Part shown: in pieces, positions 62,461-64,000 of the stretch
Position numbering within the stretch: the first letter of the stretch is position 1
How the letters are laid out: each line of letters opens with the position of its first letter
Translations under genes and position numbers: made by a program
Source: Halpernia humi
GTDB lineage: Bacteria > Bacteroidota > Bacteroidia > Flavobacteriales > Weeksellaceae
Length of the DNA stretch: 64,000 bases
Direction: 5' to 3'
Assembly: GCF_900108025.1 (NCBI RefSeq)
Contig: NZ_FNUS01000003.1
Location: 186,001 to 250,000 of the forward strand
Notes under the pieces: model-generated
The model's input: only the letters and a program-made list of their open reading frames with translations
What the model was told of the DNA's origin: nothing
The model's database searches: none

Positions 62461-62493
62461 AAAACCCAAAAGCCATTAGGTTTTTGGGTTTTT
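62461..62493 (+). terminator. terminator after GLPGLI gene
   Basis: AAAACCCAAAA and TTTTTGGGTTTTT pair around a 9-base loop and run into T, 19 bases after the stop codon. Confidence 0.75.
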
Positions 62494-62522
62494 ATGATTT
62501 ATGTCTTTTATTCGAAAATTCC

Positions 62523-62545
62523 TTATTTAGATTAAATTTAAATAA
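62523..62545. promoter_or_regulatory. palindromic operator, candidate iron box for feoAB
   Basis: TTATTTAGATT (62523-62533) is complementary to AATTTAAATAA (62535-62545) at 10 of 11 positions around a single central base. It directly abuts the -7 box of feoA. A Fur- or DtxR-type iron regulator is inferred from the gene context. Confidence 0.5.
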
Positions 62546-62546
62546 G

Positions 62547-62554
62547 TATATTTG
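62547..62554 (+). promoter_or_regulatory. -7 box (TATATTTG) for feoA
   Basis: This perfect TAnnTTTG match is 17 bases before the TTG start at 62572, supporting the chosen start. Confidence 0.6.
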
Positions 62555-62571
62555 CAGTTCAAATTAAAAAA

Positions 62572-62826
62572 TTGAAAGGAGATATTTCTAATAAGTTGTG
62601 TTGCTTCCCAAAAAATAAATTGGGAAAAATTGAAGGTTATGATAACGATAACCTCAAAATGCCCACGAAAATTATTGAAATGGGGCTTTTGCCCGAAACC
62701 ACTTTCAGAATACTTTACCAAGCCCCTTTTAAAGGACCACTTTATATTGAGTTTGGTGAAGAAAAAAGTAGAATTGCCTTGCGCGAAGAAGAAGCGCAGT
62801 ACATATTTGTGAAAGCTACAATTTAA
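62572..62826 (+). CDS. feoA: ferrous iron transport protein FeoA
   Basis: This 84-residue protein is an SH3-like FeoA: KIEGYDNDN..., EMGLLPETTFRILYQAPFKGPLYIEFGEEKSRIALREEEAQYI. It assists FeoB. No ATG is suitably placed, so TTG 62572 is used. It is preceded by a -7 box and a putative iron operator. A 7-base tandem repeat lies between it and feoB. Confidence 0.8.
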   Translation: MKGDISNKLCCFPKNKLGKIEGYDNDNLKMPTKIIEMGLLPETTFRILYQAPFKGPLYIEFGEEKSRIALREEEAQYIFVKATI

Positions 62827-62867
62827 TTTTTTTATAATTAATGAAGATTTCTAATCAATTTTAAAGT

Positions 62868-62913
62868 TTAGATTTTAGTCTAACATCTAATGTCTAAAAT
62901 CTAATTTCTAAGT
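62868..62913. repeat. heptad repeat and inverted repeat between feoA and feoB
   Basis: Five 7-base units of the form TCTAANN run from 62879 to 62913. TTAGATTTTAG (62868-62878) is the exact complement of CTAAAATCTAA (62894-62904). It ends 2 bases before the feoB start codon, so it forms part of the feoB leader. Confidence 0.7.
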
Positions 62914-62915
62914 AA

Positions 62916-64000
62916 ATGTCCCAAAAAAAACAAGAAATAATTTTAGTAGGAAACCCAAATGTGGGGAAATCTACTATTTTTAATTGGCTTTGTAATAAAA
63001 AACAAAAAACCGGTAATTACGCAGGTGTAACGGTTGCAAGCCAATCTGGGATTTACAGTTACAATGGCCAAGAAGTAGAAGTGATAGATTTACCGGGTTC
63101 TTACAGCGTTTATCCTGGTTCTGAAGATGAAGCGATTTTCACAAAATTTTTAATAGATGAACAGCCAAATTATGCAGGCGTTGTCTATGTTTTAGAAGCG
63201 TTAAGTATAAAAAGAGGCTTATTGCTTTTTCAGCAAATTCAAGATTTAGGAATTCCCGTTCTTTTGGTGGTAAATCAAATCGATCAAGCAGAAAGACGCG
63301 GTATAAATTTAGATTTAGATTTACTTTCAAAACTTTTAAAAGTAAATATTATTAAAACCAATGCTAAAGCAAATATTGGCATTGATGATATTCGAGAAGC
63401 CGTTTTCCACCAAAAATTTTCAGTTTCTTCAGAGGTTTCTTTTGAAATCCCAATGGAGCAAAAGGGCTTGGTTTTCAAAATTTTAGAAAACATTCACGAA
63501 AGCAATCAGTATAAAGTTTGGACGCTTTTGCCTTCAGACACCCATCTGCGGAAACTTGAAACGGTGAATGACCAAATCACTCAAAATGATGTTAAATGCC
63601 TAGTTCCGAAACGCTTGCAAGCCCAAGAAACGGTTCGGCGTTATCAAAAAATTGACGGAATTGTTTCTAAAGTTTTAACTAAAAAACCACAGTTCAAAGA
63701 ACTTTTAACGGAGAAATTAGACAAACTTTTAGTGCACCCAATTTTTGGTTACATCATTTTCGCTTTGGTTTTACTCGTGATTTTTCAAAGTGTCTTCTTT
63801 CTAGCAGAATATCCAATGAAATGGATTGAGGAATTTTTCCTTCTTTTTTCTGATTTTACAGCCACACACCTTCCTGCCGGCCCGATTAATTCTTTAATTT
63901 CAAATGGAATTATACCGGGAATTGGCGGCATTATGGTTTTTGCACCACAAATTGGGATTTTATTATATTTTCTTTATTTATTAGAAGATTCTGGCTATAT
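62916..64000 (+). CDS. feoB: ferrous iron transporter FeoB (cut by window end)
   Basis: About 361 residues are present. The N-terminal G domain has VGNPNVGKSTIFNWL (G1), the G2 region GVTVASQSG, DLPGSYS (G3) and NQID (G4, the FeoB-typical NxxD). The helical GDI-like region and the first transmembrane segments follow (VHPIFGYIIFALVLLVIFQSVFF, then the Gly-rich NGIIPGIGGIMVFAPQIGILLYF gate). It imports Fe2+ coupled to nucleotide hydrolysis. The rest lies beyond the right edge. Confidence 0.93.
   Translation, partial: MSQKKQEIILVGNPNVGKSTIFNWLCNKKQKTGNYAGVTVASQSGIYSYNGQEVEVIDLPGSYSVYPGSEDEAIFTKFLIDEQPNYAGVVYVLEALSIKRGLLLFQQIQDLGIPVLLVVNQIDQAERRGINLDLDLLSKLLKVNIIKTNAKANIGIDDIREAVFHQKFSVSSEVSFEIPMEQKGLVFKILENIHESNQYKVWTLLPSDTHLRKLETVNDQITQNDVKCLVPKRLQAQETVRRYQKIDGIVSKVLTKKPQFKELLTEKLDKLLVHPIFGYIIFALVLLVIFQSVFFLAEYPMKWIEEFFLLFSDFTATHLPAGPINSLISNGIIPGIGGIMVFAPQIGILLYFLYLLEDSGY

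Overview
The window looks like chromosomal DNA of a Flavobacteriia bacterium (Bacteroidota), most likely the Weeksellaceae (Chryseobacterium/Kaistella-like). The basis is very low GC, start codons without Shine-Dalgarno sequences, TAnnTTTG-type -7 promoter boxes, and clade-typical genes: a MurF-alanine racemase fusion, a PorW/SprE gliding/type IX secretion lipoprotein, a T9SS C-terminal sorting domain, a GLPGLI protein beside a TonB-receptor-like protein, and several 2TM proteins. I see no rRNA, tRNA, insertion sequence, prophage, CRISPR array or defence island. Most of the window is core genome.

Layout. 0-7.2 kb (+): a DUF6973-like protein, an outer-membrane barrel, an M14 peptidase, a nucleoside-recognition transporter and a membrane-linked MutS paralogue. 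7.2-14.6 kb (-): a LytTR regulator, an ICMT-like methyltransferase, three small 2TM proteins and a LytS-type kinase with its own C-terminal 2TM domain, then a periplasmic protein and a TonB receptor; the spacers here carry several repeat types. 14.8-22.6 kb: Cu/Zn superoxide dismutase, MscS, Prc protease, SurE, a Gdx/SugE-type exporter, a class C serine hydrolase, GMP reductase and a secreted protein. 22.6-28 kb (-): ergothioneine genes egtB-egtD coupled to an Asp/Glu-racemase homologue, then fabG, rsmI and a coiled-coil protein. 28-37 kb (+): thymidine kinase, MurF-Alr, patatin/OMP, YbeY, MnmG, a YiiX-like hydrolase and a methyltransferase. 37-39 kb (-): a lipoprotein and pgk. 39.7-46.4 kb (+): rpiB, rnr, LysE, LD-carboxypeptidase, DoxX, YraN, SDR, TsaB. 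46-51 kb (-): PorW/SprE, Maf, a KdsC-like phosphatase and a DUF2520 protein. 51-64 kb: an ECF sigma cassette, a tail-collar protein plus a T9SS cargo protein, an interrupted secreted protein, lepA, a cupin-like protein, an outer-membrane receptor plus GLPGLI protein, and feoA-feoB (cut by the window end).

The most interesting signal is not a gene. Two perfect 16-bp parS centromere sites (TGTTTCACGTGAAACA) flank mnmG, and about 3.5 kb further on the 0.56-kb pgk-rpiB spacer is extremely AT-rich and holds a perfect DnaA box (TTATCCACA) plus several near-boxes. Together they make a good candidate for the chromosomal origin and its ParB loading zone. Other points worth following are a structured-RNA-like element before mnmG, a near-perfect palindrome overlapping the feoAB promoter, an in-frame stop in a secreted-protein gene, and the racemase homologue (first catalytic Cys absent) coupled to egtBD.
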